In this document: positions 7,806-15,353 of the stretch, piece after piece
Position numbering within the stretch: the first letter of the stretch is position 1
How the letters are laid out: each line of letters starts with the position of its first letter
NCBI GenBank assembly: GCA_029263715.1
Contig: JAJUFP010000002.1
Span: forward strand, 183,236-247,235
DNA: 64,000 nt
Reading direction: 5' to 3'
From: Nitrososphaera sp.
Lineage (GTDB): Archaea > Thermoproteota > Nitrososphaeria > Nitrososphaerales > Nitrososphaeraceae
The notes under the pieces: model-generated
What the model saw: only the letters and a program-made list of their open reading frames with translations
What the model was told of the DNA's origin: nothing
Databases searched by the model: none
Program-made: the position numbers and the translations under genes

Positions 7806-8781
7806 TTGCAAAAGCACCAAGAAGGAGTGCCAGTCGTCATACTTAATGATGAAGTTTACAGACCGTACTCCTACAAGCGGGAAGAAGAATTGGAAAAACT
7901 GGCAGTAGAACATACTGAGAAGTTATTCGGAAAGAATACACATTTTTTCAATGTCAAGAGAAAAATAGTAAGCAAGAGCGGAATAGGCAGCACGCCCGAT
8001 GGCTACCTAGTCGATCTCGCCAGTGACAAATTCTTTATCATTGAAGTTGAGTTGAGTTCTCATGACATTGTACATCATATCATGAATCAGCTATCTAGAT
8101 TCAAACTGGCCATGGGCAACTCTGAGACAAGAAACGATTTGGCAAAGTTTCTAGCTAGCACAGTAAAAAAAGGGCGGGAAGGTTTCTGACACGGGTTACT
8201 TGGCGCGGATTATTGAGAAGGGGGTGGGAATATTCATAATCATCGATAGCGTCTCAGAACAGCTCACAGAAGTGGTTGAGCATCTAGCGAAGGATGGGAC
8301 GGATGTAAGGGCAATACCTTTCGAGACATACGCGAATAGCCGGAAGCAGCTCCTCCACAAATTCACCACGTTCACGAGGGAGGCTTTGGAACAGGAAGCA
8401 AAGAAGTGGACCTTCAAGTGGACAACAGTTCCTGTGCACGAGCACCTTGATAAGACCGATAGCAGCCTGAAGGGTGTTTTCTCGACATTGAGCAAACAGA
8501 TTTGTTCGCTGCCAAACGTCAAGGAAAAATCAAGAAAGAACTGGATTACTTATCAGACTTCCCCGCTTAAGAACTTCTGCACAGTAAAAATTCTCCCGGA
8601 TTGTTTGGAAGTTCACATAAAGTGCAATAATTCTTTTATGGACGAAAAGGGCATCACAAAGAAAATCGAAAGAACTCCTTCGTGGACTTTTGACAGGGTG
8701 TTTACAGTCAGATCACAGGAAAATATAGAATATGCGATGTATATCATCAGGCAGGCATACGAGTGCATGTGTGGCAGGTAA
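7806..8781 (+). pseudogene. Frameshifted PD-(D/E)XK nuclease-like gene
   Basis: Two adjacent frames appear to be one protein. The first (7806-8189) has a nuclease-like core: GIGSTPDGYLVDL, then FFIIEVELSSHD, fitting the D...ExE/K pattern of PD-(D/E)XK enzymes. The second (from about 8173, first start TTG 8200, to 8781) begins with IEKGVGIFIIIDSVSEQL, normally continuous with the first in this family, and ends in a DUF5655-like domain. They are joined if one base is skipped at the run of seven A at 8165-8171. The break may be a real mutation, a sequencing error, or programmed. Confidence 0.7.
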
Positions 8782-9116
8782 CACAGCTCTGTTAAATGAT
8801 CCCTAATCCTTTGAGCCATATCTGCGATTAATGATAAACATTAAACTTGAAAACAGCAGCAACAATGGGAACATTTCTGAATTGCGCTTTCTAGGCATCA
8901 GAAACAAGACCTGTGTTGGAACAACACGTGAAAAGCAATATGAAATAGGTCTCGCTGAATCCATTCCATATTCATATACACTCAGTGGCATGGGTAGCGA
9001 AGTACCGCTTCAATTACGATTATCACCATATCTCCAATGTTTTCAAATACACTTAACACACACTGAAAAATCAACTCCAAAATTTCGTTACTCTTACGCA
9101 CGGTACTGGACTTTTA
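8782..9116. other. Intergenic region with no supported gene
   Basis: A 125-codon plus-strand frame (8831-9208) and a short minus-strand frame lie here. Neither has a recognisable domain, and the former runs into the transporter gene on the other strand. I see nothing else in this stretch. Confidence 0.4.
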
Positions 9117-10397
9117 TTATTCTGCTACCACTGCCTTTCTGCCCAACCTCTTTATTCCAAGGTACATCAAAGACGCAACCGCCAGGCTGGGGATGGTCGC
9201 GCCAATAGCCGGCAGGCCTGCCATGTAAATCGGCGAAAGGGGCGAAAGCAAATAGCTGACAAGCGCACCAGTGCCCCAGGCCGCCATGGCCGGCCAGCCT
9301 ATCAGGTTCTGCCGACCAAACATCATGTCCTCCGTGTATTTCTGCCTTCTGGCGATGTAATAGTCAGATAGCACCACCCCAAAGAGGGGGACAAAGACCG
9401 CACCAATCAAGAGCAGGAAGACCTCGTACTCCTGGATGGTGACCAGCGTGGCCAGGATGCTGCTGATGGCTACAAACCCGATTATCAGGTATTTTTGCCG
9501 GGCCTGCGGAACAATGTCCTGCGTCGAGACTGCGGCTGAGTATGCGTCGGCAAAGGCGTTGTCTGCCTCGTCGACTATCAAAAGCAGCATCAGAAACCCA
9601 AAGAAGATGGCCTGTATCGCCGCGATGATGGCTATGACGTCTGGAGTTCCTAAAAGCACGCCTCCAAAGTAGAACAGGATGTTGGTCATGGCAAAGCCCA
9701 ACAATGTGCCCAAGAACGCGCCCCGGCTTTTCTTGGCAAACCGGTTGTAGTCAGCCACAAGGGGCATCCAGGATACCGGCATGGCAATCACCAGGTCCAG
9801 CGCGCTGAAAAAGGACATGCCCCTTCCTTCCGACGTTATAACGGCCTGTGCTCCCGGTGACATGAGCAGGCTTGCGATGATCACGGCCGATGTCCCGTAG
9901 GCAATCCAGACGGCAAACTTGGCAAGCCACTGCCTTGCCACGGTCAGCGGGCCGGCGATGCCCAGCAATGCAACCAGCGCGCCAAACACGGCGGCCCAGG
10001 CCTGGTAAGGCACCACGTCACCGGCAAGCCGCTCGGCAGCGCGGGACATGATCATTATCTCAAAGGTGGTCCAGCCTACCAGCTGGATAATGTTGAGCGC
10101 AGCCGGCAGGTACGAGCCCCGAATGCCAAGGGTCGGCCGCATGCTTACAAGCGATGTCACTCCGTGGTCGCTTCCAATCTTGCCGGCCAGAGCCAGCAAG
10201 ACCGAGCCGGCGATGGAGCCTACCATGATGGCCAAAATGGCGTCAAAAAAGCTGGCATCCGACAGAAACGAGCCGGCCGAGAACACCAAAAGTCCGACTC
10301 CAAGGCTGGACCAGAGTATAAAGTAGTCAAAGCCGCCCAGGACCCTGCTCTTCTGGGGGACGGGGCTGATGCCCCACTCCCGGCCGGTTATAGCCAT
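9117..10397 (-). CDS. cytX: NCS1-family permease, CytX-like (thiamine precursor transport)
   Basis: Membrane transporter of 426 residues with about 12 hydrophobic segments. The start GISPVPQKSRVLGGFDYFILWSSLGVG (in part) is the typical opening of CytX-type members of the NCS1 cytosine/purine/thiamine family, thought to import hydroxymethylpyrimidine. A thiamine-pathway gene (ThiDN at 11704) lies close by, supporting that substrate. ATG 10397 faces the TRAM gene at 10455, with about 55 bp between and no room for a TPP riboswitch. Substrate is inferred. Confidence 0.88.
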   Translation of the reverse strand: MAITGREWGISPVPQKSRVLGGFDYFILWSSLGVGLLVFSAGSFLSDASFFDAILAIMVGSIAGSVLLALAGKIGSDHGVTSLVSMRPTLGIRGSYLPAALNIIQLVGWTTFEIMIMSRAAERLAGDVVPYQAWAAVFGALVALLGIAGPLTVARQWLAKFAVWIAYGTSAVIIASLLMSPGAQAVITSEGRGMSFFSALDLVIAMPVSWMPLVADYNRFAKKSRGAFLGTLLGFAMTNILFYFGGVLLGTPDVIAIIAAIQAIFFGFLMLLLIVDEADNAFADAYSAAVSTQDIVPQARQKYLIIGFVAISSILATLVTIQEYEVFLLLIGAVFVPLFGVVLSDYYIARRQKYTEDMMFGRQNLIGWPAMAAWGTGALVSYLLSPLSPIYMAGLPAIGATIPSLAVASLMYLGIKRLGRKAVVAE

Positions 10398-10454
10398 ACG
10401 ACCTTGTTATAACGTTTCAATATTTATACGGGCTGTGGCTTGACATAAGTGCAA

Positions 10455-10685
10455 ATGAGCTACGGACAGAGAAGGGGTGGAGGCTTTAACAGGAGCTTTG
10501 GCCCAAAACCAGTCGAAGTAGGAAAGGAATACGACGTTGAAGTGACCGAGGTCAGCAGAAAGGGAGACGGCATCGCCAGGATCCAGGGCTTTGTCATCTT
10601 TGTCAAGGGCGGTAACGTCGGCGACAAGATAAAGGTCAAGGTCATAAGCGTCGGCTCAAGGTTCGCCACCGCAGAAAAAGTCTAA
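10455..10685 (+). CDS. TRAM-domain RNA-binding protein, copy 2
   Basis: 76 residues, clearly paralogous to the protein at 2876: the same G/R-rich N-terminus (SYGQRRGGGFNRSFGPKPVE) and TRAM core (GDGIARIQGFVIFVKGG). The frame can start at GTG 10449, but ATG 10455 gives the same MSYxxR opening as its paralogue. TATA-like AATATTTATAC sits about 35 nt upstream. Probably a general RNA chaperone (inference). Confidence 0.9.
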   Translation: MSYGQRRGGGFNRSFGPKPVEVGKEYDVEVTEVSRKGDGIARIQGFVIFVKGGNVGDKIKVKVISVGSRFATAEKV

Positions 10686-10689
10686 ACCG

Positions 10690-10712
10690 AAACTTTTTTT
10701 CGAATTTTTATT
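10690..10712 (+). terminator. T-rich terminator after TRAM gene
   Basis: AACTTTTTTTCGAATTTTTA directly follows the stop codon and fits an archaeal oligo-T terminator. Confidence 0.5.
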
Positions 10713-10721
10713 CCTGAAACA

Positions 10722-10752
10722 AAATTAGCTTGCAGCTCTAAATTAGCTTGCA
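10722..10752 (+). repeat. 13-bp direct repeat, possible operator
   Basis: AAATTAGCTTGCA occurs at 10722-10734 and again at 10740-10752, start-to-start 18 bp. The second copy lies next to a TATA-like CTATTAAC about 30 nt before the ATG at 10789, so it could bind a regulator of that gene. Confidence 0.5.
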
Positions 10753-10788
10753 TCTTCTATTAACACGGCGGTTTTCAAAGACCATGGC

Positions 10789-10914
10789 ATGCAGGCAGAA
10801 GAACAAATAGTGTTTTGCGAGATTCACAGCAGATATTGCAGGGTTGCCCCGGCCAGCCAGAGGTGCCCCTGCTGCGGCAAGCGGGTCTGCCTGTGCAACC
10901 ATGTGCTGCGGTAA
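10789..10914 (+). CDS. Tiny zinc-ribbon protein
   Basis: A 41-residue frame, MQAEEQIVFCEIHSRYCRVA..., with C...C, then CPCCGKRVCLC and a C-terminal CNH. Eight cysteines in 41 residues strongly suggest bound metal. It is preceded by a direct repeat and TATA-like sequence, and it abuts the stop codon of another cysteine-rich protein on the opposite strand. Role unknown. Confidence 0.65.
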   Translation: MQAEEQIVFCEIHSRYCRVAPASQRCPCCGKRVCLCNHVLR

Positions 10915-11079
10915 CTATTTGACTGATTCTGGATAAACAAATGTCATGGTCCAAAAGGCGTCTTCCCAGGAACAGCAGCGGCAGCCCTCGTCGATGCACT
11001 CCTTTACGTACCTGTGGCCGCATACCTTGCACAGACAGACGACGGCTTGTCTTCTGTCATCCCACAATGACAGCGACAT
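10915..11079 (-). CDS. Tiny cysteine-rich (zinc) protein
   Basis: 54 residues starting MSLSLWDDRRQAVVCLCKVCGHRY and continuing CIDEGCRCCSWEDAFW. Two CXXC-type knuckles (CLCKVCG and CRCC) indicate a metal site. It converges tail-to-tail with the other small zinc protein, the two stops being directly adjacent. No family recognised. Confidence 0.65.
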   Translation of the reverse strand: MSLSLWDDRRQAVVCLCKVCGHRYVKECIDEGCRCCSWEDAFWTMTFVYPESVK

Positions 11080-11152
11080 ACCAGATATTCGACGTCTGAC
11101 TATTTAACAATTAAAACGACAGGTCTTTTAACTACCCTTGCAATACACATGC

Positions 11153-11440
11153 ATGCGATTCGTTGTTAGAGCAACCGTGCCCACGGAAGAAGGGAACAGG
11201 ATGGTCAAAGACCCCGGCTTTTTGCAGTTCCTGGAAGGATACATATCCAAGACCAAGGCAGAGGCGTCCTACTTTTTTGAATTGGGCGGCAACAGGACAT
11301 TTACCTTCATAATTGATATGCAAGGTGCTGACCAGATGCCGGCGATAGCCGAGCCGCTGTTTCAGATTGGCGCAAAAGTGGAATTCCATCCAGTCATGTC
11401 TTTGGCAGACCTAAAGAAGGCCCTCCAGAGCATGGGCTAA
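11153..11440 (+). CDS. Small alpha/beta (dimeric ferredoxin-like barrel) protein
   Basis: 95 residues from ATG 11153 (MRFVVRATVPTEEGNRMV); the frame could start at TTG 11138. Pattern beta-alpha-beta-beta-alpha-beta with FELGGNRTFTFIIDM and KVEFHPVMSLADLKKAL suggests a dimeric alpha/beta-barrel fold of the DUF3303 kind. Enzymatic role unknown. A TATA-less AT-rich leader precedes it. Confidence 0.65.
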   Translation: MRFVVRATVPTEEGNRMVKDPGFLQFLEGYISKTKAEASYFFELGGNRTFTFIIDMQGADQMPAIAEPLFQIGAKVEFHPVMSLADLKKALQSMG

Positions 11441-11466
11441 AACTTTAGAAAAAAGGCCGGCGTTTC

Positions 11467-11637
11467 TTAGCTCTTCATTCCTTTCTTTACTTTTTCGACC
11501 AGTTCTGCTGGCAGCGGGTCTATATTGTGGGCCAGCTTTGCATGGATGGCGGCCATCAGCATCATCTCGTTTTCCGAAGAAACGCCCTTGACTTCAAAGT
11601 CGCAGTCTACGCCTGCGTCACGGCATCTCAGTTCCAT
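11467..11637 (-). CDS. DUF1059-family small protein
   Basis: 56 residues from an internal ATG at 11637. MELRCRDAGVDCDFEVKG matches the DUF1059 opening with two conserved cysteines, and AIHAKLAHNIDPLP the conserved H...H region. The longer frame to 11679 adds an unlikely leader. Possible metal binding; function unknown. It faces ThiDN divergently. Confidence 0.8.
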   Translation of the reverse strand: MELRCRDAGVDCDFEVKGVSSENEMMLMAAIHAKLAHNIDPLPAELVEKVKKGMKS

Positions 11638-11703
11638 GCCTTTGTAAAAGGACGGCCTTGATGATAAAGGTGGCGGCAAGCCGATAGACTGAATAAGTCG
11701 CCG

Positions 11704-13056
11704 GTGCCTTGTCTGAATGTGAAAATAGCGCTTTCCATTGCCGGAAGCGATTCGGGGGCCGGCGCCGGCATCCAGGCAGACCTAAAGACTTTCTCTGCGC
11801 TGGGGGTTTACGGATGCACCGCCATAACCGCGGTAACCGCGCAGAACACAAAGCAGGTATCCGAGATATACGAGCTGCCGCCGGCAGCAGTAGAGGCGCA
11901 GATAAACTCTGTGATGGCAGACCTGTCGCCGGACGCCATCAAGGTGGGCATGGTGTACAGCAAGTCGATTATAGACGTCGTAGTCAAGTCCCTTGAAGGC
12001 TTTGGCAAGCCGGTGGTGCTGGACCCTATCCTGGCGGCAGGAACCGGGGCAAGGCTTTTGCGCGATGACGCCCTGCCTGACTTTATATCAAAATTGATGC
12101 CGCTATGCACGCTGGTAACCCCCAACCGGATGGAGGCTGAAAGGCTGTCTGGCATCAGAGTTGAATCAGAAAAGGATGGCGTTGAAGCAGCGAGGCGCAT
12201 AAAGAAGCTGGGGGCTGAAAACGTCATAGTCAAGGGCGGCCATTTCGGCAGGTCTACCGTCACCGACCTGCTAATAGACAGCAAGGGCAAAGTTGTCAGG
12301 ATGGCAAACCCCCGGGTGGCCATAGAGGAAAGCCACGGGTCTGGCTGCAACTTTTCTTCAGCCGTGACGGCTTTTCTGGCAAGGCAGTTTTCACTGGCCG
12401 ACGCCTGCAGGATGGCAAACCAGTACGTGCACGACGCCATCAAAAACGCGGTGCGGGTGGGAAGGGGGCTTCCAGTCACAAACCCGCTTTCTGCCATATA
12501 CAAAGACGCGGCACGATACAACACCCTTGTGGAGCTGCAGAAGGCCGTCAGCCAGATAGCGGCGATGCCTGGATTTTACCGGCTGATACCTGAAACCCAG
12601 ACCAACTTTGTCTATGCGCTGCCCGACGCCCAGGATATATCTGACGTGGCCGCCGTAAGGGGGCGGATTGTAAAGGCCGGGACGGCAGCAGTTCCAGTTG
12701 CCGGAATAGAGTTTGGCGCTTCAAGGCACGTGGGTTCTGCAGTCCTGGCATACATGTCACTAAACCCTTCAGTAAGGTCGGCCATCAACATCCGGTATGA
12801 TGAAACGCTCGTAAAGAGCCTGCGATCCCTTAGGGTGGGAAGCTACGACAGAAGCGCCGAGCCAGAATCCGTAAAAGCAAAAGAGGGCGCAACCATACCC
12901 TGGGGGATCAGGGCCGCGCTGGCCAAAAAGCTGGATGCCGATGCCGTATACCACACCGGCGACATCGGCAAGGAGCCCATGACCATAGTCTTTGGAAAGG
13001 ATCCTGCTGAAGTGGTGCAAAAGATCGGTCTGATACTAAAGAAGGTTCGGCAGTAA
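11704..13056 (+). CDS. thiDN: Bifunctional HMP/HMP-P kinase and ThiN-type thiamine-phosphate synthase
   Basis: Residues about 7-265 are ThiD, which phosphorylates hydroxymethylpyrimidine twice: ALSIAGSDSGAGAGIQADLK at the start and the anion-hole ESHGSGCNFSSAVTAFLA. Residues about 275-450 are ThiN, the archaeal thiamine-phosphate synthase, ending FGKDPAEVVQKIGLILKKV. The fusion is characteristic of archaea. GTG 11704 or GTG 11719 are possible starts, the latter closer to family length. Works with the CytX-like importer at 9117-10397. Confidence 0.94.
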   Translation: MPCLNVKIALSIAGSDSGAGAGIQADLKTFSALGVYGCTAITAVTAQNTKQVSEIYELPPAAVEAQINSVMADLSPDAIKVGMVYSKSIIDVVVKSLEGFGKPVVLDPILAAGTGARLLRDDALPDFISKLMPLCTLVTPNRMEAERLSGIRVESEKDGVEAARRIKKLGAENVIVKGGHFGRSTVTDLLIDSKGKVVRMANPRVAIEESHGSGCNFSSAVTAFLARQFSLADACRMANQYVHDAIKNAVRVGRGLPVTNPLSAIYKDAARYNTLVELQKAVSQIAAMPGFYRLIPETQTNFVYALPDAQDISDVAAVRGRIVKAGTAAVPVAGIEFGASRHVGSAVLAYMSLNPSVRSAINIRYDETLVKSLRSLRVGSYDRSAEPESVKAKEGATIPWGIRAALAKKLDADAVYHTGDIGKEPMTIVFGKDPAEVVQKIGLILKKVRQ

Positions 13057-13127
13057 TCTGTGCGACATACGCCGTGTATCGCCCTTGCAAACGGCAAGAA
13101 ACGCCAAGCACTTTTCGTGGCTAAAAA

Positions 13128-13376
13128 TCAGGATATGCCTAACGTCCGCTCTATATCCGGAATCATCCTTGGGTTTAGCGATACCTGCAGCCCGTAGCCG
13201 GTTGGTTTGAGAAGGATGTATCCAATCTTGACAAGACCTTTGATCTCCCTTTCAAACTCGCCTTTGCGGTGGGATGGGACATTCTTTTTCAGGTTCTCAA
13301 CTGCCGTGTGCTTGCCGCCTATCACCCTTGCAAAGTACATCTTTCTGAGGATTTCTTTCTGGGCGTCTGACAGCAA
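13128..13376 (-). CDS. Winged-helix-like DNA-binding protein
   Basis: 82 residues: an N-terminal helix (DAQKEILRKMYFARVIGG), a middle helix (VENLKKNVPSHRKGEFEREI) and a wing (IGYILLKPTGYGLQVSLNP). Typical of small archaeal winged-helix proteins. It diverges from the regulator at 13460 over an AT-rich gap, the second such divergent HTH pair in the window. Confidence 0.65.
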   Translation of the reverse strand: MLSDAQKEILRKMYFARVIGGKHTAVENLKKNVPSHRKGEFEREIKGLVKIGYILLKPTGYGLQVSLNPRMIPDIERTLGIS

Positions 13377-13459
13377 TTAGGCATTACCATTCACAATCAG
13401 TATTTATACATACAATGCAATAGGTTGCATAATATTATGTAATACATATATAGTCGGCG

Positions 13460-13813
13460 ATGCAAGAATGTTTCATGCCAAAAGCAAAGATTCTTGAAAG
13501 CGGGCCCCTTGAGCGACTGTTTTCGGGCAACGCAACGGCAAAGATGCTTGACTTTATGGTTGCATCGCAGGAATACGACTATTCAGAGTCAGACATTGCG
13601 CGGTACTCCGGGACATCGCTTCGACACGTCCAGATGACGCTGCCAAGGCTGGTCAAGTCCGGGCTGCTGGTGCAGACAAGGCTTTCTGGAAGGTCCAAGA
13701 TGTACCGGCTGGACAAGCAAAGCAAGTCTGGGTCTGCTCTTGAAAAGTTTGCCCTGATGCTGGCAAGCGCAGACGTCAGAAACGAGCTGGCAATGATGCC
13801 TGGATCAATCTAA
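13460..13813 (+). CDS. ArsR/MarR-like winged-helix regulator
   Basis: 117 residues with a winged helix at about 30-95: LDFMVASQEYDYSESDIARY, TSLRHVQMTLPRLVKSGLL as the recognition helix, and wing VQTRLSGRSKMYRLDKQS. The second possible start is at MPKAKILES. Short helical tail may dimerise. It lies upstream of the RNase J-like gene but has its own AT-rich promoter region. Confidence 0.75.
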   Translation: MQECFMPKAKILESGPLERLFSGNATAKMLDFMVASQEYDYSESDIARYSGTSLRHVQMTLPRLVKSGLLVQTRLSGRSKMYRLDKQSKSGSALEKFALMLASADVRNELAMMPGSI

Positions 13814-13841
13814 TAAGCAACCGCTCTATACCTCTTACCGC

Positions 13842-15305
13842 TTGCAATCATCCATCACTTTTTACGGCGGCATCCATGAAATCGGCGGAAACAAGTTCTT
13901 GGTTCAAGACAAGGGAACTCGCATATTCCTGGACTTTGGCATGCAGATAACCAAGGCCAACCAGTACTTTGGCGACTTTGTAAACCCCCGCGCGTTAAAC
14001 GGCATGGGCGACCTCTTTGAGTTTGACCTCCTGCCAAGACTGAAAGGTCTGTACAGACAGGACTATGCCTTGCACACCGGCCTTGAGGACAGCCGGGAGC
14101 CGGCCTTTGACGCCATGGTGCTCACCCATGCCCACATGGATCATGCAGCATACCTCCATTACATCCGGCCAGACATCCCCGTATTCTGCTCGGAGGCAAC
14201 AAAACTTGTCATGCAGGGGCTGCAGGAGACCGGCAATAAAGAAGAATATGTTGTGTTCAAGAAGAACTTTCAGCTGAAAAAGGACGTCCGGGGCAGAGGC
14301 GAGGAGTTCCAGCAGGACCGGGCCATCAAGGTTATTGAAAAGCCCTTCAAGATCGACTCGATAGAGGTAGAGCCGCTGGCCGTGGACCATTCTGTGCCCG
14401 GTGTCACCGGGCTGATAATCCACACATCAAAGTCATCGATAGCCTACACTGCAGACCTGCGGTTTCATGGCCGGCGCGCCAAGGATACGGAGCGGTTTGT
14501 GCAAAAATGTAGCGAATCAGACATTGACATCATGCTTTGCGAGGGCACGAGGGTTTCTGAAACGTCGTCAAGGACAGAGAAGGACGTGGAATCGGACGTC
14601 AAGGAAATCGTCAGCAAGACAAAAGGCCTGGTGGTGTGCGCGTATCCTGCCAGGGACCTGGACCGGCTGCTCTCGTTTTACCTGGCCGCCAAGGACACCG
14701 ACAGGGACCTTGTCATCGACCTAAAACAAGCGTACATGCTCAAGCTCTTCCAGACGTCGGATGTATGGAAAAAGGTGTTTCCAAGGCCCGATGACAAACG
14801 GTTAAAGATCTTCATTCCAAGAAAGTCCTGGGGACTGGTGGGCCGGCAGGGCTGGCCGTCAAGGCTGGTAGAGCAGGACTATGACCGGTGGGAGCGCGAG
14901 TTTCTTGACTATCGGAATGCCGTGAACTATCAGGATGTTGGCCGGCACCAGAAGGACCTGATACTGTACTGCTCTGACTATCAGCTGCAGCAGCTGATCG
15001 ATGTTAGGCCCATGGAGGGGTCCGGCTACATAAGGTCGCTTACCGAGCCCTTTAACGAGGAGATGGAGTTTAAAGAAGAGCGGGTGAAGAGGTGGCTTGT
15101 ACACTTTGGGCTTCTGGCCCGCGAGGAGGGGTGGAACCACAGCCACGTTTCCGGCCATGGTTCTGGCGACCAGATAAGAAAGGTGATTGAAGAGTCGGAT
15201 GCCAGGAGTTTGGTTCCGATTCACACAGAGCATGAGGAGTACCATAGGAAGTGGCATGATGATGTAAAACTCGTGGACCTGAATGAAACGGTGACCCTTG
15301 ATTAA
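13842..15305 (+). CDS. Metallo-beta-lactamase-fold RNase (RNase J-like)
   Basis: 487 residues. The metal-binding HxHxDH motif is seen in VLTHAHMDHAAYLHYI, after a conserved GGIHEIGGNKFLV opening. Later metal residues are in VDHSVPGVTGLIIH and YTADLRFHGRR. A beta-CASP-type insertion and a C-terminal HVSGHGSGDQIRK ... VPIHTEH complete the fold. This arrangement fits archaeal 5'-3' exonucleases of the RNase J group, acting on mRNA. Start is TTG at 13842, 28 nt after the upstream stop, so co-transcription is possible. Confidence 0.85.
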   Translation: MQSSITFYGGIHEIGGNKFLVQDKGTRIFLDFGMQITKANQYFGDFVNPRALNGMGDLFEFDLLPRLKGLYRQDYALHTGLEDSREPAFDAMVLTHAHMDHAAYLHYIRPDIPVFCSEATKLVMQGLQETGNKEEYVVFKKNFQLKKDVRGRGEEFQQDRAIKVIEKPFKIDSIEVEPLAVDHSVPGVTGLIIHTSKSSIAYTADLRFHGRRAKDTERFVQKCSESDIDIMLCEGTRVSETSSRTEKDVESDVKEIVSKTKGLVVCAYPARDLDRLLSFYLAAKDTDRDLVIDLKQAYMLKLFQTSDVWKKVFPRPDDKRLKIFIPRKSWGLVGRQGWPSRLVEQDYDRWEREFLDYRNAVNYQDVGRHQKDLILYCSDYQLQQLIDVRPMEGSGYIRSLTEPFNEEMEFKEERVKRWLVHFGLLAREEGWNHSHVSGHGSGDQIRKVIEESDARSLVPIHTEHEEYHRKWHDDVKLVDLNETVTLD

Positions 15306-15353
15306 AACGCGGAAAATATTCTTATAGTGGATTACTAGACTATCCGCAGTTTC

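Noticed and set aside
8831..9208. 125-codon plus-strand frame
   Set aside because: No domain, odd composition, and it overlaps the transporter gene on the other strand.
10398..10454. TPP riboswitch before the CytX-like gene
   Set aside because: Only about 55 bp lie between the divergent starts, and no THI-box words are present.
11808..12524. 238-codon minus-strand frame
   Set aside because: Antisense shadow of ThiDN.
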